Assembly: GCA_021817915.1 (NCBI GenBank)
Contig: JAKAFV010000031.1
Coordinates: forward strand, 1 to 5,649
DNA length: 5,649 nucleotides
Direction of reading: 5' to 3'
Origin: a bacterium
GTDB lineage: Bacteria; Patescibacteriota; Minisyncoccia; UBA6257; UBA9933
This document shows positions 4,601 through 5,649 of the stretch, piece by piece (the stretch's first letter is position 1; every line of letters begins with the position of its first letter). A model generated the notes under the pieces. It worked only from the letters and a program-made list of their open reading frames with translations, searched no databases and was not told the origin of the DNA. Position numbers and translations under genes: made by a program.

Positions 4601-4926
4601 ATTTTTTTCAGAATTATCGGCAGGGATTCCATTATTTTTTCCTCGGGCAGATTGGCGGCAGATGGCGAAATAGAAATTAAAACATCTTTCCCGGGGATTT
4701 CACAGAGCTTAGAAACGCGGATTGTTTCAAAAACTTTTCTTCTTATCCTATTCCGCTTAACCGCGCCCCTAAAAACCTTCGCGCTCACCAGAACTCCGAA
4801 CCTGGAAAAGGCTTTTCCGTTTTCTTTCTTTCTCGCCATAAAAAAATCACCCCTAATGGCAATCGTTTTTGATTTTTTGTCCTTCATCCATTCTTGGATT
4901 GGAAGACGAAAAACTTTTTGCAGCAT
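4597..4926 (-). CDS. rnpA: Ribonuclease P protein component
   Basis: The 109-aa basic protein is the protein subunit of RNase P. It helps the catalytic RNA bind and cleave the 5' leaders of pre-tRNAs. The family signature is present as VKRNRIRRKVFETIR (56-70), with the RNR core at 58-60. The strand FGVLVSAKVFRGA (43-55) precedes it and the strand DVLISISPSA (81-90) follows. N-terminal length and layout are typical (about 110 aa). The ATG shares its A with the rpmH stop (TAATG, 4926), and the TGA overlaps the yidC start, so neither end has room for its own ribosome site. Confidence 0.95.
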   Translation of the reverse strand: MLQKVFRLPIQEWMKDKKSKTIAIRGDFFMARKKENGKAFSRFGVLVSAKVFRGAVKRNRIRRKVFETIRVSKLCEIPGKDVLISISPSAANLPEEKIMESLPIILKKI

Positions 4927-5063
4927 TATAGCGCTATTCTTTTCCTTTTCTTCTGGATTCTTCTTTTAATAACCTTTCTCCCCGACGTCGTTTTCGACCT
5001 CTTTAAGAATCCATGGGTCCTTGCCCTCTTTTTCTTTTTCGGCTGATATGTCCTTTTAGGCAT
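4926..5063 (-). CDS. rpmH: Large ribosomal subunit protein bL34
   Basis: This 45-aa protein is L34 of the large ribosomal subunit. It starts MPKRTYQP, continues through the near-invariant RTHGFLKR (15-22) and SGRKVIKRR (27-35), and ends in a K/R-rich tail. About half of the residues are K or R, as expected for an rRNA-binding protein. It is the first gene of the rpmH-rnpA-yidC-jag unit, divergent from dnaA, which is the classical arrangement at bacterial origins. The ATG lies six bases after a -10 box and has no Shine-Dalgarno site, so the mRNA is probably leaderless. Its TAA overlaps the rnpA ATG by one base. Confidence 0.97.
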   Translation of the reverse strand: MPKRTYQPKKKKRARTHGFLKRSKTTSGRKVIKRRIQKKRKRIAL

Positions 5064-5069
5064 AAATTA

Positions 5070-5098
5070 AATATAAAACATAAAACTTTAAAAATCAA
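5070..5098 (-). promoter_or_regulatory. Promoter of the rpmH operon, predicted leaderless
   Basis: On the minus strand TTGATT (5093-5098) is followed after 17 bases by TATATT (5070-5075). The rpmH ATG begins six bases later, so the start site should fall at the start codon. Confidence 0.7.
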
Positions 5099-5113
5099 AT
5101 TTGCGTTGAAAAG

Positions 5114-5122
5114 TTGTCCACA
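5114..5122 (+). promoter_or_regulatory. DnaA box
   Basis: TTGTCCACA matches the consensus TTATNCACA at eight of nine positions. It lies about 40 bases upstream of the predicted dnaA -35, so it could serve both initiation and autoregulation of dnaA. Confidence 0.65.
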
Positions 5123-5154
5123 AGTAATCAACACATTAAGAACATTAGCGGCAT

Positions 5155-5182
5155 TTGACTTGTCCCCGGATTTAAATAAGAT
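5155..5182 (+). promoter_or_regulatory. Possible dnaA promoter
   Basis: TTGACT (5155-5160) is followed after 16 bases by TAAGAT (5177-5182). This places the start site near 5190, with a leader of about 20 bases. The leader has no clear Shine-Dalgarno site; AACGG before the ATG is at best weak. Confidence 0.5.
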
Positions 5183-5209
5183 TAAAAAATAATTTAACGG
5201 AAAAAATTT

Positions 5210-5649
5210 ATGGATCTCAATAAAACTTGGCAATCTGTTTTAGCGGGATTGGAACTTCAAATTTCCAGGCCGAATTTTCTCACGTGGCTTAAAAACAGCC
5301 GCTTTGTTAAAAAAGAGGAAGACGGCAGAGCGATTGTCGGGTTTATGAATAACTTCGCGAAAGAGTGGGTTGAAAATAAATACAATAAATTAATTTTAGA
5401 ATCCCTCAGGGAGTTTGATGACACGATAAAAAAAGTTGAATATATAGTTATCTCTGAAAATAAAAATTTTCCAGAAATAAAAACCGGCGAAGAGAAAAAA
5501 TATTCTTCGCACCAGCAAGATACTTTGCCGGAATTTAAAATTGACCCCGAAACAAATCTTCATCCCCGCTACACGATGAGTTCGTTTGTTGTCGGCTCTT
5601 CAAATGAGCTGGCCTTCGCGGCAACCTCGGCCATAGTTAAAAATGTCGG
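5210..5649 (+). CDS. dnaA: Chromosomal replication initiator DnaA (5' part, truncated by the window)
   Basis: The first 146 codons of DnaA, the AAA+ protein that binds DnaA boxes and opens the origin, run off the right edge with no stop. Domain I (about 1-80) starts MDLNKTWQSVLAGLELQ, and carries the family's RPNFLTWLK and FAKEWVENKYNKLI segments. A short polar linker (domain II, about 83-115) follows. Domain III opens with NLHPRYTMSSFVVGSSNELAFAA (117-139), matching the conserved YTFDNFVVGSSN start of the ATPase domain. The Walker A motif would come just past the window. An in-frame TAA ends 12 bases before the ATG, and no other ATG lies between, so the start is secure. The upstream gap carries the probable origin. 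Confidence 0.95.
   Translation, partial: MDLNKTWQSVLAGLELQISRPNFLTWLKNSRFVKKEEDGRAIVGFMNNFAKEWVENKYNKLILESLREFDDTIKKVEYIVISENKNFPEIKTGEEKKYSSHQQDTLPEFKIDPETNLHPRYTMSSFVVGSSNELAFAATSAIVKNV

Larger units (their letters stand above)
5064..5209. other. Candidate oriC: AT-rich rpmH-dnaA intergenic region
   Basis: The 146-base gap between the divergent rpmH and dnaA is a common origin position. It contains one good DnaA box on the plus strand (TTGTCCACA, 5114-5122, one mismatch to TTATCCACA) and a weaker candidate, TAATCAACA (5126-5134). Two very AT-rich stretches (about 5063-5101 and 5171-5210) could unwind. With only one clear box, the functional origin may extend elsewhere or use degenerate boxes. 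Confidence 0.55.

Noticed and set aside
4652..4969. Plus-strand frame of 105 codons opposite rnpA
   Set aside because: It is antisense to the well-supported rnpA, has no recognisable domain, and ends in an F/S-rich mirror of the K-rich rpmH tail.
5003..5233. Minus-strand frame of 76 codons crossing the dnaA start and the oriC gap
   Set aside because: Its C-terminal part ([13 protein letters not shown]) is rpmH in another frame and its N-terminal part is antisense to dnaA.
1..5649. CRISPR array or insertion sequence
   Set aside because: No regularly spaced repeats, cas gene, transposase or terminal inverted repeat pair was found. The 21-bp-period repeat is coding and has only two units.

Overview
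The right half of the window (about 1980-5649) is a bacterial replication-origin neighbourhood. The genes rpmH, rnpA, yidC and jag lie head to tail on the minus strand. dnaA lies divergently on the plus strand and runs off the right edge, and an AT-rich 146-base gap with a DnaA box separates the two arms. The small yidC (229 aa), a Jag without its N-terminal domain, the AT-rich K/I/N-heavy coding style, the tight overlaps and the near absence of Shine-Dalgarno sites all suggest a reduced genome of the Candidate Phyla Radiation (Patescibacteria, perhaps Parcubacteria-like). This assignment is inference. Nothing suggests a recoded UGA, because no gene contains an in-frame TGA.

Layout from the left. 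1-418 (minus) is a decayed nucleotidyltransferase whose catalytic N-terminus is intact but whose frame is broken by three TAA codons. 423-593 (minus) is a 56-aa basic protein coupled to it. 735-1228 and 1272-1740 form a segment that is visibly richer in GC than its surroundings. It carries a two-helix membrane protein (790-996) and an unrecognised 139-aa soluble protein (1272-1691). Each has a Shine-Dalgarno site and its own hairpin signals, and a perfect 38-bp palindrome (1122-1159) lies between them. tRNA-Glu(UUC) sits at 1778-1852 (minus), followed by an AT-rich repeat patch (1861-1988).

Next comes a divergent pair: a YkuK-type RNase H-like protein (1984-2466, minus) and a stand-alone 5'-3' exonuclease of the Pol I N-terminal type (2522-3409, plus). 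They share a 55-bp promoter region. The exonuclease meets jag tail to tail with a 4-bp overlap.

rpmH, rnpA, yidC and jag supply ribosomal protein L34, the RNase P protein, a membrane insertase and an RNA-binding protein. Their start and stop codons touch or nearly touch, so they are probably one translationally coupled transcript. dnaA is the replication initiator. The exonuclease and the RNase H-like protein could both act on nucleic-acid primers or flaps, but only the exonuclease has a well-established role.

Two points stand out. First, three core genes (rpmH, the exonuclease and the YkuK gene) have a good -10 box only 6-8 bases before the ATG, which predicts leaderless mRNAs. The GC-richer genes next to the tRNA use strong Shine-Dalgarno sites instead. 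Second, that GC-richer segment contains an unusual set of dyads that the genes do not explain. No mobile-element gene, CRISPR array or clearly new defence system is visible.
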